A stretch of 38,054 bases of DNA. Origin: a virus. Below, piece by piece: positions 9,440 through 18,037 of this stretch. Both the position numbers and the translations under genes were made by a program. Below the pieces are notes generated by a model. That model was not told the DNA's origin and ran no database searches. It saw only the letters and a program-made list of their open reading frames with translations. Each line of letters begins with the position of its first letter. Position 1 is the stretch's first letter. The stretch lies in IMG/VR virus record IMGVR_UViG_3300007344_000076, positions 1 to 38,054 of that record; one strand, 5' to 3'.

Positions 9440-12013
9440 TCAGGAGTTCCTACGGAGCAGACGCTCAGCGTCCACCCAGCGGTTACCTGTATATCTGGGA
9501 TCGAAACCCCAGTAGCGCTTCACAGCCCACCGTAGATCAGCTGCGGAAGCATTTGGATCCATGAAGACTCGATACTGCTGAGGATAGCTCCTCTTCATCT
9601 CAAGCTGCATGTACTCCAACTGTTTGGACTCTGGGATCTGTGCAATGTTCATCCCAAAGTGTCGTTCAATCCTACCCAGGCGGGCGGAATCATTAGCCCA
9701 GGCAGCCCATGAAATGAGGCCACCATTACGGCTAGTTCCATCACCAGCTACCTCGCCCCATTCCCGTAGGCCGTGCCAAGTACTCTCGTGGCTGATGGCA
9801 GATGCAATGTAAGCAGCCCCTGGAGCAGGGAAGCCCATAGACTTGAGGTGTTTGAAGCCAGCAGCCTCGTTGGGGATGTCACGTATGACACCACCAGCAC
9901 CCTCTGTAAGGGGCTGTGACTGCTGTCTGAAACCGTCTAGGGTAGGTAGCTTATATTGCTCTAGTTGGGCATCTAGGAGGGCCTTAGGGGACACACCTAG
10001 GGTCTTAGCCCATTGACGTAGACGGACACCAGGCTCCTTACCATCCAAGATAGCTTTCACGTCCACCGCCAGCTGGTCCTTAGACATGATCAGATCTTCT
10101 GAGGGATTGATCGATGCAGGGGACACACCAGCTTGGTTGATGACCTGAGTAGCATTGTACCTCCGGTAGTCGTTACGGCCCTGTGAGGACACGTAGAACT
10201 TAGGATTGTTCTGCGCTACAGTTGATGTTGGCTCAGCAGCAAAGCCCCAGCCATTCTTGACATCACCAGTCATCTGGTACTCAGGCTTGGCTAGTAGCTT
10301 CTGGGCCTCCTCAAAGACGAGGTCATTGAGAGCTAGAGGATCGTTAGCGATGTCTGGGTTTGTCTTGAGGACTCTATTCACTGCACCATTCACCTCATGC
10401 CTGAAGCGGATCTGTCTGGCGCCCAGTTCGGCACGTTCAGATCCATTGAGGTCAGAGGTGTTAACTTGGTGTAGCTGTGAGTTCTTAGCGACGTTACCTA
10501 TGATCATCTGATCCAGCTTGGACCTAGCATCTGTCGTGGCTGTCCTGACTTTCTTTTCCCGCTCCAACTGGGCAGGATCCTTAGCCAGCTTCTTGTACTC
10601 ACTGTCGTTGATCAGACCTTGTTGGAGGGCAGTCTGTAGCTCATCGTTAGATGGGGGGTTCTGTCCAGTGACAATACGCTTCTCGAAGTCAGCCGCAGCT
10701 ATAGGATCGTAACGTAGTCCACCTGCAGATAGCTTAGCAGCCTGTGCAGCAGCTTCTGGGGTGCCCTGAGACATCAATTCCTCATGAGCCCTGATACGGT
10801 TCTCCACTGTGGGATTAGCGTAGTAGTCATCAAGGATCTGCCTGCTGGCCATAGCACTTTCGTTACGGCCTAGGTTATAGTCACCAATGGCTCGCTCACG
10901 GGCTTTCCTGACAGCATTGTCAATCTCATAGCCATACTCCTGTCCAAGGGTGGGGAGGCCGGGGCCCTTTGGTGTCCCTCTCAGCTGTTCCAGGAAGTTG
11001 ACATCTCCTGCAGCTACAGCCCTGTTAACGACTTCCTTGAAAGCAGCATCATTGGACTGCCTGGAGTGTCCAGAAAAACCGACGTTACCATAGGCATATC
11101 TGTCAGCCGCTTGACGCCAGACTTCCTCAGCTGAGGCCCCAGAGTTCATGACACGTCCGATCTCTGAGTTGACCTGTGATAGGTTCTCCTGTTGATCGAA
11201 CTTGATGCCACCAGCCACAATCTGTGAGACCATGTTCTGGGTGTTCTGGAGCATGGTAGGGGCCAGCACCTTGGCCACTAGGGCGCGGTTACCGGCTACT
11301 CCAGTCTGCCGCAGGAACTGAGCATTCAGCCTCCTGATCATGTTCTGGGCTTCTGCTGCTGTCTTAGGTTTAGCAGTGTCTGGAAGAGACTTTAGAGCCT
11401 CCTGTAGGTAGAGGGAGTGGGCTCCCCTGGCAGAGTAGACATTACCATCAATACCCTGAAGGGACTTATAGGCAGCGCTTTGACGTAGCTGGTGTGCCAC
11501 GTCTCGAGACATGACATCACCATTAGCATCGTATTCAGCTGCTACTGAGTTGATACCACTGGCTTCAGCATTGACCTGGGTACGGGCATCAGTTTCTGCC
11601 TCGAACTCCCCGTCAGTTACTGTAATCTCCCCACCATCAAGGCCAAGGGAGGCCAACATCATGTCCTCTTGCTGTTGCTTCAGCTTCTCAGCCTCAGCCA
11701 CCTTCTGCTGATCCTGGATCATCTGAGCCCCTTTCAGGGCCGTCTGTGAGAGGGAAAGGATCCCATTGATCATGGAGGCATCGGCCTTAGCCTTTGCCTG
11801 TGCTATGCCATGTTGAGCAGCCAGGATACCATTGTCAATGGTTGCCTGTCGGGCATCAGCCCTGGCTAGGGTCTTGATGTCCTCAACGTCTTGCTGACCC
11901 TCTTCACGGATCTTCTGTTCGCGGTTGACCGCTTGTTCTGGTTGGAAAGCACGACTCTGAGCTCTAGGCTGGTAGAGGTCACCGTACTTCTCTGGATTGT
12001 AGATTCTTGCCAT
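9440..12013 (-). CDS. Internal virion protein, gp15-like, with C-terminal muralytic domain
   Basis: 857 residues; T7 gp15 is 747. The N-terminus and central region are helical and rich in Gln, Ala and charged residues, as in core/ejection proteins. Residues about 706-857 look like a phage-tail lysozyme or transglycosylase domain: AAYIASAISHESTW with Glu743 as likely catalytic acid, GGLISWAAWANDSARLGRI, then LEYMQLEMKRSYP. T7 places its peptidoglycan-cutting domain at the N-terminus of gp16, so here the activity appears to have moved to the neighbouring gene. The start overlaps the gp14-like stop by one base (TAATG). Expected job: local wall opening during DNA entry. Family assignment of the domain rests on motif resemblance only. 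Confidence 0.87.
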   Translation of the reverse strand: MARIYNPEKYGDLYQPRAQSRAFQPEQAVNREQKIREEGQQDVEDIKTLARADARQATIDNGILAAQHGIAQAKAKADASMINGILSLSQTALKGAQMIQDQQKVAEAEKLKQQQEDMMLASLGLDGGEITVTDGEFEAETDARTQVNAEASGINSVAAEYDANGDVMSRDVAHQLRQSAAYKSLQGIDGNVYSARGAHSLYLQEALKSLPDTAKPKTAAEAQNMIRRLNAQFLRQTGVAGNRALVAKVLAPTMLQNTQNMVSQIVAGGIKFDQQENLSQVNSEIGRVMNSGASAEEVWRQAADRYAYGNVGFSGHSRQSNDAAFKEVVNRAVAAGDVNFLEQLRGTPKGPGLPTLGQEYGYEIDNAVRKARERAIGDYNLGRNESAMASRQILDDYYANPTVENRIRAHEELMSQGTPEAAAQAAKLSAGGLRYDPIAAADFEKRIVTGQNPPSNDELQTALQQGLINDSEYKKLAKDPAQLEREKKVRTATTDARSKLDQMIIGNVAKNSQLHQVNTSDLNGSERAELGARQIRFRHEVNGAVNRVLKTNPDIANDPLALNDLVFEEAQKLLAKPEYQMTGDVKNGWGFAAEPTSTVAQNNPKFYVSSQGRNDYRRYNATQVINQAGVSPASINPSEDLIMSKDQLAVDVKAILDGKEPGVRLRQWAKTLGVSPKALLDAQLEQYKLPTLDGFRQQSQPLTEGAGGVIRDIPNEAAGFKHLKSMGFPAPGAAYIASAISHESTWHGLREWGEVAGDGTSRNGGLISWAAWANDSARLGRIERHFGMNIAQIPESKQLEYMQLEMKRSYPQQYRVFMDPNASAADLRWAVKRYWGFDPRYTGNRWVDAERLLRRNS

Positions 12014-12657
12014 TAGCCCCAGTTGTACGATGGAATGCCTAGATTGAGGTTGTCACCTATACCCACTGGATCAGGAGCCATAAGAGGGGCCTGTACAGGG
12101 GCGGTAAGTCTGGAGTATGCCTGGTTGTTTGCTGACTTGGCTTGGGTGTATCCAATATCCATACCAACCCTAGCAGATGCTTCAGCACTCCTGAGAGAGG
12201 CGTTCTGTTGGGCATCAGCAAAGCCACGTTGTCGATCGGCATCCATGGCTAGGAGGCCCACAGACTGACCTGTGGCTCCAGAGGCTAGGACCTTGCCTTT
12301 CGATCCGATTGACTTGATGTAGTTCTCTTGGGCCTTGAAGGCTGCTTGAGCCTTAGCCTCTTGTAGTTTTACTTGCTCTTGTACGTATGTCTTATTTGCT
12401 GCTTCGTTGTTGTTCTGTAGTTGTTGGTAATAGCTGAGCTGACCAGCCTGCTGAGCCTTGACATCAGCTGTATGCTGGGCCACAGACTGCTGTCGTTCTC
12501 TGTAGGCCTGCTGTTGAGCCTGCTGATATTGCAGGTTCATCTGCTGGTTGTACTGGTCTTGCTGCATCTGCATCTGCTGCTGCCCTTGGGCAATACCAGC
12601 GACAGTACCAGCAGCCGACACAGCTAATCCCAACAACGGAATCAGTGGGAGGCACAT
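12013..12657 (-). CDS. Internal virion protein, gp14-like
   Basis: 214 residues, close to T7 gp14 (196). The N-terminus has a short hydrophobic Gly/Ala segment (LLGLAVSAAGTVAGIA), followed by a long Gln-rich coiled-coil-prone stretch with repeated Met/Gln. This composition is typical of the gp14 ejection protein that forms the outer-membrane part of the channel. It sits between the gp13-like and gp15-like genes, overlapping the former by 16 nt. No enzymatic motif is seen. The assignment rests on size, composition and gene order. Confidence 0.85.
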   Translation of the reverse strand: MCLPLIPLLGLAVSAAGTVAGIAQGQQQMQMQQDQYNQQMNLQYQQAQQQAYRERQQSVAQHTADVKAQQAGQLSYYQQLQNNNEAANKTYVQEQVKLQEAKAQAAFKAQENYIKSIGSKGKVLASGATGQSVGLLAMDADRQRGFADAQQNASLRSAEASARVGMDIGYTQAKSANNQAYSRLTAPVQAPLMAPDPVGIGDNLNLGIPSYNWG

Positions 12658-13106
12658 GATAGTCTCACAATCTCATAGTATGGGAGGTAGTTTGGTGGAG
12701 GCTGCACGATACGAAGTGCCTTAAATCCAAGCATCTTGAGGAGCTTGTGGTGGAAGTGGTTGTTGATGCTGGTAACATTCCAGAGAAGATCCCAGTCCTT
12801 GTCCTGCTCAGCTAGCCATCGACGGGCTTCACGGACAAAGGTTATGGGCTTACGCTGCAGGGTTGGTGTACACAGCATCCAGATAGTCCCCTGCCTGGGG
12901 ACCTCTGTAGGGCTGATACCAGCAACACCTGCAACTGTACCATCCTCATCGCAAAACGTGATAGAGACGGTACTGATAGCCACAGAGAAAGGGAGGGCAG
13001 CCCGGGTGTGACCGAGCCCCTCCACCTCTTTCAGATCTTCTTCTCGAATGTTCCTAGCCACTTCCAAGGCGTCTTCATACGTAGCCTTGCGGGTGATGTA
13101 TCTCAT
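12642..13106 (-). CDS. GNAT-fold protein in the T7 gp13 position
   Basis: 154 residues. The sequence follows the acetyltransferase fold: an N-terminal strand-helix (MRYITRKATYEDALEVARN), central strands ending in GTVAGVAGISP, then WNVTSINNHFHHKLLKMLGF. The last part is the usual 'N..S...L.K.GF' tail of GNAT proteins. T7 gp13 occupies this place, affects the internal core, and has a similar LWN...F.K..GA ending. The start overlaps the tail tubular B stop as ATGA. Whether it acetylates anything is unknown; a structural role, as proposed for gp13, is as likely. Confidence 0.75.
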   Translation of the reverse strand: MRYITRKATYEDALEVARNIREEDLKEVEGLGHTRAALPFSVAISTVSITFCDEDGTVAGVAGISPTEVPRQGTIWMLCTPTLQRKPITFVREARRWLAEQDKDWDLLWNVTSINNHFHHKLLKMLGFKALRIVQPPPNYLPYYEIVRLSCASH

Positions 13107-16100
13107 CGTAGTGGGCGGATCCCTCGGTTGTTGTAATGACCCTGCCAGCTGTAGCTGGTGACCGATGCTGGGAATGGGTCTGGGCAGTTGATGGTCAGGT
13201 TGACTATATCTCCGGGAGCGAATAGGGGGACAGTAGCTGTACCCAGTTCTACTACGGTAGGATCATCAGCCTGATAAACATTGGCGATAGAAACCTCAAG
13301 ACTCTTGGTTGAGGTGTCATAGCCGCGCTTATTTAATACAGCCTCGTATCGACCTGAGTAGTAGAGGTTGAGGTAGAGGAACTCCACCATAGGTACATTC
13401 ACCCTATCAGCCCTACCCTCGGCTGTAACAAAGATAGCTGGTAGCTCTACAGAGCTGGTGTATTGTAGGCCTAATCTCCAGTCACCAGCAGACACCACTG
13501 AGGTGGGTACCTCGATGTACTTGGTACCTGCATCATTCTGGATGTCAGGGCTGGTGTAGTAGCCTGCATAGTCACCTGAAGTTGAGATGAACACAGGAGC
13601 CACTGGCTTATCTACAAAGTATGCGGGTAAGTCAATCCTGGTTTTTTGCTCCCCTACGACTGGTGTGAACTCAGAGTCACTCATCTGGTAATCCAGTCTG
13701 GGAGTGAAGGACGAGAATCCCACATTAAGGGGAGCATCAGCTGGATCATCTGTCAGCTTAGCTGTCAGTAAGTGATGGTTGTCCTCATCCCTTGTGACTA
13801 TGTAACACTGGTCGTCCTCAAAGGCCCATAGCTCTACAGGATCAGGGAAGATCCAACGGGTCCAACCTGCTAGCTGCCGCTCCTCTCCATTATTGAAGAA
13901 TTTGAATGTAAATACCTCTCTTGATTTATCACCAAACACCAGGAAGTTGTTGTTGGCTGATACTGCTCCCCACTCCATCTTAGAGGGTAGATACTCAGGG
14001 ATGATCCTGGTAATATCTGCCACCGCTGGGCGGTTAGCTACAGAGTCCACTGCCATCTCCAGGACCTTGGAGTAGGTCTGACTTTCAGAGATGAAAGATA
14101 CAGACACACCTGAGTTCAGGGGTAGTACCTTTGAGCGATAGAAGTAGTTGGAGATCTCTTTCAGCTTAGCAGTTGCTGTAGAAAACACAACCTCATCTGT
14201 AGACAAGAGGAACTGGCTACTCTCTGCAAATAGAATTAAACCTTTTGCAGTTCCTATAGCTGATTTTAAGATGGCTGGTTTGGTTGCTGAGGCAGTTAGG
14301 TCCAGCGGATCTACATCAGACACAGCCAGAGCTGAGGCTGAGAAGAAATTGAAGTAATCACCTGGCTGACTCATCACCACAGCATCAGCTGATAGGAACC
14401 CAAGACGGTTGGCATAGAAGAACAAGCCAGAGATGGTCCTACCTACGAAGCTAGGATCTGGGTTGGTATCCTCATCACCTACTAACCTGGGAGCCCAGCC
14501 ACCAAAGGCTGACTCACTATTGAGGGCATCCAGTGTGAATGATCCGTCTGCCTGTCTGACCAAAGCGTGTGGCATCGTAGCGCTATTCAGCAGCGTCTTG
14601 ATACCAGGAGCCACAGTCTCGGTCCACGTACCAGCACCAGCTGATCCAGGGGATTGAGTCTCGAACTTGACATAGTAATCATCAGCAGTCTCATCATCTA
14701 TGTTGTTCACTTTGATGACGAACCCGTCCCATCCTTGTGATGGTAGATCTGCAACATCCCTAGCAATACCTTTCAGTGCTGTCATGGATGAATTAGTGGT
14801 ACCACCTCGTACTCCGATGTTGTACTCAGCATCACCAGTTCCTGTAATCTTGATCACATTACCAATGGAGGTAGCTGTGAATCCAGCGATAGAGGAGTTG
14901 ATAGATGCCACTAGGGCGGATGTGACCGTGGCCACAGACAGTACACCAGATGATGTATCAGCAGGGGAAGTGTAGGAGGCTGTTCCTAGGTTGTTGTAGG
15001 TATAGACTACAGTCTCATCTGTGACCCTGATGGCGTATGTCTTACCTTGCATGACGACGTTAATCACATCACCCCTGCGCCAACCCACACCACCGTTCTG
15101 GAGGATCACATCTGAGGTGTAGCGTGATATGTACTGCTCAGTACTGAAACCCCGTGTGTCAACAAAACCAATAATGACGGTGGTTCCTTTATCACCAACC
15201 ACCTTTTTACCCCGAGGATCTGGACCTGATGTCCACTCAGCCTCACGAGCCTTACCGTATAAGTTCCACTCCTTATCTTCATCTATGTAAGACCAGGTAA
15301 GAGTGAAGTTGTAGTTAGGGCCAGTGAAGGTCTCAAGGACGAATTTCTCTGAGGAACCTAGTACGCCACCACCAGGCCCACCACCATAGGGTATATTAGC
15401 TGAATCGACTCTGTATTCAAAACCTTTCGAGCCAGCTAGGTATGCAGCACACTGGGTAACGATCCTAAACTGAAGCCCTGAACGACCACCAGCACCAGAC
15501 TCAGAGAAGTTCTGAGCATCTACGAGACTACATACACCCCCATCTGCTACCTCCCAGGTTCCAGGAATAACCTCTAGTCCTGTAGCTGAATAAATAGGTG
15601 TAGGGGATGACCCAGCAGTACTGAAATCAATGTTGTAGTTACTGTTGTAGGCTACCTGATCGATGGTAACTAAAGAGTCAGAGTTGGCAACAGGGCTGAT
15701 AGAATTAGACGACATACTAACAATCTTGTTAGTGTTAGTGATCATCGTATAATCAGCAATGGAGATCTGCTCCACTGTGTCGTTAGTAGCGTCTGAGAAG
15801 TACTCAGCAGCACTGTCACTGATCGCGACCGTACGCTCTGACCCGTTGTTGAGGTCCCATACCCTTAGCCCAAAGCTAGGGTTGTTGTACATCGCTACCA
15901 CGTAGCGCTCGTTGTTGTCCCTGAAGATAGTGAACCACCGAGCATCCACAGGGATGTTAGCACCTAAGGTGGATAGGTATTCAGTACCAGGACGCTTACG
16001 GCACCCAAAGGTGGGGTCAAGATACACATTATCAGCTGCTCTGACTTGACCCGGCAGCTTAACGGGATCTGGTTGTTGGCTAACTCCACCCAGGAGGTTA

Positions 16101-16126
16101 GCGATCTTCTGTGAAATAGCTGCCAT
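13103..16126 (-). CDS. Tail tubular protein B (gp12-like, nozzle)
   Basis: 1007 residues against 794 in T7 gp12, directly after the gp11-like gene with a 3 nt gap. The N-terminus (SQKIANLLGGVSQQPDPVKLPGQVRAADNVYLDP) is the hallmark of T7-type nozzle proteins: 'GGVSQQP', then the NV.L.P..G..KRPG segment. The body is beta-rich with Tyr/Trp motifs (FYANRLGFLS, ILFAESSQFLL) common to this family. Expected to form the distal tail tube through which DNA leaves. The extra 200 residues may be a decoration domain; no enzymatic motif is seen. Confidence 0.95.
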   Translation of the reverse strand: MAAISQKIANLLGGVSQQPDPVKLPGQVRAADNVYLDPTFGCRKRPGTEYLSTLGANIPVDARWFTIFRDNNERYVVAMYNNPSFGLRVWDLNNGSERTVAISDSAAEYFSDATNDTVEQISIADYTMITNTNKIVSMSSNSISPVANSDSLVTIDQVAYNSNYNIDFSTAGSSPTPIYSATGLEVIPGTWEVADGGVCSLVDAQNFSESGAGGRSGLQFRIVTQCAAYLAGSKGFEYRVDSANIPYGGGPGGGVLGSSEKFVLETFTGPNYNFTLTWSYIDEDKEWNLYGKAREAEWTSGPDPRGKKVVGDKGTTVIIGFVDTRGFSTEQYISRYTSDVILQNGGVGWRRGDVINVVMQGKTYAIRVTDETVVYTYNNLGTASYTSPADTSSGVLSVATVTSALVASINSSIAGFTATSIGNVIKITGTGDAEYNIGVRGGTTNSSMTALKGIARDVADLPSQGWDGFVIKVNNIDDETADDYYVKFETQSPGSAGAGTWTETVAPGIKTLLNSATMPHALVRQADGSFTLDALNSESAFGGWAPRLVGDEDTNPDPSFVGRTISGLFFYANRLGFLSADAVVMSQPGDYFNFFSASALAVSDVDPLDLTASATKPAILKSAIGTAKGLILFAESSQFLLSTDEVVFSTATAKLKEISNYFYRSKVLPLNSGVSVSFISESQTYSKVLEMAVDSVANRPAVADITRIIPEYLPSKMEWGAVSANNNFLVFGDKSREVFTFKFFNNGEERQLAGWTRWIFPDPVELWAFEDDQCYIVTRDEDNHHLLTAKLTDDPADAPLNVGFSSFTPRLDYQMSDSEFTPVVGEQKTRIDLPAYFVDKPVAPVFISTSGDYAGYYTSPDIQNDAGTKYIEVPTSVVSAGDWRLGLQYTSSVELPAIFVTAEGRADRVNVPMVEFLYLNLYYSGRYEAVLNKRGYDTSTKSLEVSIANVYQADDPTVVELGTATVPLFAPGDIVNLTINCPDPFPASVTSYSWQGHYNNRGIRPLR

Positions 16127-16129
16127 GTA

Positions 16130-16723
16130 TCAATACCTCAGGACACCCATGTAGGGACGATAGTAGTTGTAGTTACGGAGGTCAGTGTTCGAGAGCATAT
16201 TGTAGTCACCTTGTGAGGTCTCATAATCGATCATTGCTGCTCTAGCAGTAGCCTCCTCACGCTCACCGAACTTGACCTGTTCAGCTGAGCCAACAGCTCT
16301 TCCTGCAAACAGGTTGGCAGCTCTAACAGCAATATAGTTCTTGAATGCTTCTGGGATGTCGTCGTAGTCAAATAACCAGAGGACATCTAGATTAATTTGC
16401 TCTGTGAACTTATAGCTGTGGGTAGACTTATTGTACAGCTTACCAGATCGGATGATCAGGTTATCCTTCTGATATTCATCTGAGTCCAACTCCAGTACAT
16501 TGTCTGGGACCAAGATCTCATTATTTGGGCTAGGGGTGAAGGGATAATCCCTCTCTGTGTTAAATACCCAACCCTCAGTCTGTACAGACCGAGACACTTC
16601 ATCGATTAGATTGGCGGCCATAACCACCATAGGGTTATCGTTGTCTACTCTGGTGACTGGAGCCATACCAATGTTAGACAGGACGATGTTGACTGCTGAG
16701 AGTTTTGTTAGTTTAGATGCCAT
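16130..16723 (-). CDS. Tail tubular protein A (gp11-like, adaptor)
   Basis: 197 residues, almost the same as T7 gp11 (196). It begins with KLSAVNIVLSNIGMAPVTRVD, the typical start of gp11 adaptors, and carries the GWVFNTERDYPFTP segment seen across the family. Expected to form the gatekeeper ring between portal and nozzle. The upstream leader is pyrimidine/A-rich (CCCCTTAACCAAA before ATG) with no Shine-Dalgarno sequence. It follows the capsid gene across a 66 nt gap holding a stable hairpin. Confidence 0.95.
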   Translation of the reverse strand: MASKLTKLSAVNIVLSNIGMAPVTRVDNDNPMVVMAANLIDEVSRSVQTEGWVFNTERDYPFTPSPNNEILVPDNVLELDSDEYQKDNLIIRSGKLYNKSTHSYKFTEQINLDVLWLFDYDDIPEAFKNYIAVRAANLFAGRAVGSAEQVKFGEREEATARAAMIDYETSQGDYNMLSNTDLRNYNYYRPYMGVLRY

Positions 16724-16752
16724 TTTGGTTAAGGGGAATGGTAAGCCCCAGA

Positions 16753-16766
16753 GGGCCCGAAGGCCC
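16753..16766 (-). other. cUUCGg hairpin after the capsid gene
   Basis: On the minus strand GGGCC-TTCG-GGCCC forms five G/C pairs closed by the very stable C(UUCG)G tetraloop, 23 nt after the capsid stop. No T-tract follows, so it is not a textbook terminator. T7 has its late terminator at this same place after gene 10. Here the hairpin may slow polymerase, protect the capsid message 3' end, or mark processing. Confidence 0.6.
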
Positions 16767-16789
16767 CTAGGGAGTGATCGAAATGAGGA

Positions 16790-17809
16790 TCAGGCAGCGC
16801 GGAGAGCACCAGCAACACCAGTGCGGAGATGGTCAGCGCCCATAGCGAGCTTACCGACGATCAGGTCACCCTGATACTGCACATGGAAATCGCCAGAGGT
16901 GGTCTCGATGCTGGGAGCGATAGCTTCCACAGTACCGGCAGCTTCCTTGTGGAAGATCAGACCAGCCAGGTTGGTGATCGCGGGGCGGTAGGAAGCGTTG
17001 TTCTCACCGCTGGAGGTTGCGTCACCAGGATCAGTAGCCAGATTCACGCCATACAGGGAGGCGAGGACGTTGGACTTGTAGATCCGAATACCAGCAATGC
17101 TGTAGAGACCCTTACCAGAGTTCATGTCACCCTGGGTGTTACCGATCTCACGGTTGAGGATGTTGGTATCCACAGAGGAGATCAGGCTGTAGTACTGGCG
17201 GGGGCTCAGTACAGCGCAGCGTCCATCCATGGGAGCAGAGCGCTCGTCAAGCACAGCAGCAGCTTCGAAGAAGCCGTCAACCAGAGCTTGAGCGTTGTTG
17301 GTGTTAGCAGCACCGATGTTGACAGAGAAGCCACCATCTTGGCCAGTAACAGGAGCAGCAGCGATAGAAGCAGCAGCCAGCACGCGAGCGATGCGCTCGT
17401 CATAGTGGAGAGCCAGAGCTTCACCGATCTGCTTGGAGATCTCAGAGCGGGTGGACCACTGGGCCAGCACCTCATCGAGGTCGTAGACGAACTGGGAGGC
17501 AACCAGAAGATCATCCATGATGATGGTCTTCTCATTGCTCTTCAGACCGTCATCGCCCAGGATGGGGGTACCAGGGGTGTGGTAGCCAGCAGCCAGCTTA
17601 CCGCTGAAGAGGAACTGCTTGCTCTTACCACCACGGAGAGCATAGTTACGAACCAGACCCTTGAAGATCGTGGCGTCATTGAAAGCGTTGAACACTTCAC
17701 CGCTGAAGAGTTTCAGCGCTGTTGCATAACGGGTGTCGTAGTCCTGAGCAGCGGTACGTCCACCGTCTACTACGTTAGGGCCTACCCAGCCCGTGTTGAT
17801 GTTAGTCAT
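16790..17809 (-). CDS. Major capsid protein (gp10-like, HK97 fold)
   Basis: 339 residues, close to T7 gp10A (345). It lies after the scaffold gene and before the adaptor, as in T7. The text is typical of the podoviral capsid: FSGEVFNAFNDATIFKG near residue 35, IIMDDLLVASQFVYDLDE, ALALHYDERIARVLA, and near the end GLIFHKEAAGTVEAI. It ends within a few residues of an ordinary stop; I could not identify a gp10B-type frameshift site. The ATG has no Shine-Dalgarno sequence: its leader is CTAACTCTTCTAACA, within a 203 nt structured gap. It carries the strongest codon bias in the window, judging by the long open mirror frame on the other strand. Confidence 0.96.
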   Translation of the reverse strand: MTNINTGWVGPNVVDGGRTAAQDYDTRYATALKLFSGEVFNAFNDATIFKGLVRNYALRGGKSKQFLFSGKLAAGYHTPGTPILGDDGLKSNEKTIIMDDLLVASQFVYDLDEVLAQWSTRSEISKQIGEALALHYDERIARVLAAASIAAAPVTGQDGGFSVNIGAANTNNAQALVDGFFEAAAVLDERSAPMDGRCAVLSPRQYYSLISSVDTNILNREIGNTQGDMNSGKGLYSIAGIRIYKSNVLASLYGVNLATDPGDATSSGENNASYRPAITNLAGLIFHKEAAGTVEAIAPSIETTSGDFHVQYQGDLIVGKLAMGADHLRTGVAGALRAA

Positions 17810-17873
17810 TGTTAGAAGAGTTAGTGTGTCGTTAGAAGTTGAACAAATTTGGCTTCTGACGTTGACACCTTTC

Positions 17874-17904
17874 AGTGAGAGGTATCCGCCTTAGCGGGCT
17901 CACT
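17874..17904 (-). other. Compound hairpin upstream of the capsid gene
   Basis: On the minus strand outer arms AGTGAG and CTCACT (6 bp) enclose an inner CCGC-TAAG-GCGG stem. No T-run follows. It lies 64 nt before the capsid ATG and could stabilise the 5' end of the capsid message. Confidence 0.55.
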
Positions 17905-17962
17905 CTTACTCGTTATCTTTGTCTTTGTGCCTAGGTTTTTTACTTGCAAGTGCCAGATACAA

Positions 17963-17978
17963 AGCCTCTGACGGGGCT
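17963..17978 (-). other. Second hairpin of the capsid-side tRNA-like unit
   Basis: AGCC and GGCT arms (minus strand) enclose an 8-nt loop. It begins 3 nt after the end of the tRNA-like minihelix at 17982-18037. That matches the arrangement in the three units at 35.9, 36.6 and 37.2 kb, where a second hairpin follows after 2-3 nt. It is weaker than those. Confidence 0.45.
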
Positions 17979-17981
17979 AAT

Positions 17982-18037
17982 AACTAGAGGGGGAATCGAA
18001 CCCCCACCCCCATTACAGGAGGTCTCCAGACCTAGCA
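17982..18037 (-). other. tRNA-like acceptor/T-arm element (E4) between scaffold and capsid genes
   Basis: The minus strand has a perfect T-arm, GGGGG-TTCGATT-CCCCC, whose loop fits the TTCRANY consensus. The 7 nt after it (TCTAGTT) can pair 6 of 7 with TGCTAGG 25 nt upstream of the T-arm, counting two G-U pairs. D and anticodon arms are missing, so this is not a normal tRNA gene. The 5' strand lies in the last codons of the scaffold gene and the scaffold stop is in the connector. Three similar elements occur in the right part of the window. Confidence 0.6.

Larger units (their letters stand above)
17810..18012 (-). promoter_or_regulatory. Structured 203-nt leader region upstream of the capsid gene
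   Basis: This is the longest gene-free stretch. Reading toward the capsid gene it holds the 3' part of a tRNA-like minihelix, a short hairpin (AGCC...GGCT), the 10-base palindrome ACTTGCAAGT next to an A-run, a compound hairpin at 17874-17904, and an unstructured leader with CTTCTAAC twice before ATG. It likely contains a late promoter or processing site for the most abundant virion protein. I cannot name a promoter with certainty. Confidence 0.5.

Noticed and set aside
9490-9515. T-arm-like GGGGTTTCGATCCC sequence inside the gp15-like gene
   Set aside because: No acceptor pairing or second hairpin nearby, and it encodes conserved WGFDPRYTG-type residues; likely chance.
16790-17809. T7 gp10B-like programmed frameshift at the capsid end
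   Set aside because: I could not see a convincing slippery site with an extended second frame; only 66 nt lie before the next gene.
16829-17815. 328-residue open frame on the plus strand opposite the capsid gene
   Set aside because: It is the mirror of a gene with strong codon bias; no start signal or domain, and all neighbours run leftward.
17921-17950. A rho-independent terminator from the T-run TTTTTT on the plus strand near 17935
   Set aside because: No G/C stem precedes it on that strand and no rightward gene exists; on the minus strand it is an A-run beside the palindrome ACTTGCAAGT.
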